A DNA stretch of 30,855 bases from Bremia lactucae (Eukaryota > Oomycota > Peronosporomycetes > Peronosporales > Peronosporaceae), in assembly GCF_004359215.1 (NCBI RefSeq), contig NC_090613.1, forward strand, positions 6,671,712-6,702,566, written 5' to 3'. Below the pieces are notes generated by a model that saw only the letters and a list, made by a program, of their open reading frames with translations, was not told where the DNA came from and made no database searches. Position numbers and translations under genes: made by a program. Of the stretch, positions 30,818 through 30,855 are shown piece by piece (within the stretch, counting starts at the first letter, position 1; each line of letters starts with the position of its first letter).

Positions 30818-30839
30818 GGGCGCAACGCCCTACTGATCC
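30808..30839 (+). promoter_or_regulatory. hairpin enclosing the gag stop codon
   Basis: TCAGTAGGG (30811-30819) pairs with CCCTACTGA (30828-30836), with further pairs outside the core. The gag TAG at 30815-30817 lies in the 5' arm. Copy B keeps a similar hairpin at its gag end (about 14624-14650). A role in translational recoding into pol is an inference. Confidence 0.5.
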
Positions 30840-30855
30840 AGCAACCTCAAGAGAA

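Overview
The window looks like nuclear DNA of an oomycete, probably a Phytophthora or downy-mildew relative. This is inferred from three things: a very large intronless multi-PAS hybrid histidine kinase, an Enhancer-of-zeste gene with two tiny introns (59 and 81 bp), and dense Ty3/Gypsy chromovirus remains in AT-rich spacers. A run of exactly 100 N at 21706-21805 is a scaffold gap of unknown true size. No species is claimed.

Layout. 1-1426: no supported gene. 1427-2953: Gypsy copy A (LTR plus broken gag). About 2954-3480: unassigned, hairpin-rich. About 3650-4590: fossil pogo/Tigger-type DDE transposase. 4591-6391: long spacer. 6453-12509: the hybrid histidine kinase (about ten PAS domains, HisKA, HATPase, receiver, HPt, C-terminal CAVM). 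12510-13028: spacer with a possible membrane-protein fragment. 13029 to about 19150: Gypsy copy B (LTR, gag, protease, RT, RNase H, integrase, chromodomain; every module broken). About 19150-19960: retroelement-like and unassigned. About 19960-21705: minus-strand tail, integrase and RNase H of a different Gypsy family. After the gap, 21806-22993: minus-strand gag and LTR of the A/B/D family (copy C), abutting a plus-strand LTR tail (22994-23155). 23156-24244: spacer with one open stretch. 24245-28698, minus strand: E(z)/KMT6-type H3K27 methyltransferase, three exons, 1437 aa. 28699-29196: spacer. 29197-30855: Gypsy copy D with an intact LTR and intact gag, cut off by the window edge.

The two host genes have no obvious functional link. 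One is a signalling phosphorelay protein and the other a chromatin repressor. They are separated by, and embedded in, nested retroelements.

The strongest unexplained signal is in the A/B/C/D retroelement family. Its LTR and coding sequence are packed with short, near-perfect inverted repeats (stems of 8-12 bp with loops of a few bases), one every few hundred bases or closer. Several stems show compensatory changes between copies, one hairpin covers the gag start codon and another covers the gag stop codon. I did not see this pattern at comparable density in the histidine kinase or E(z) genes. A second point of interest is a CaaX prenylation signature after a basic stretch at the end of the hybrid histidine kinase.
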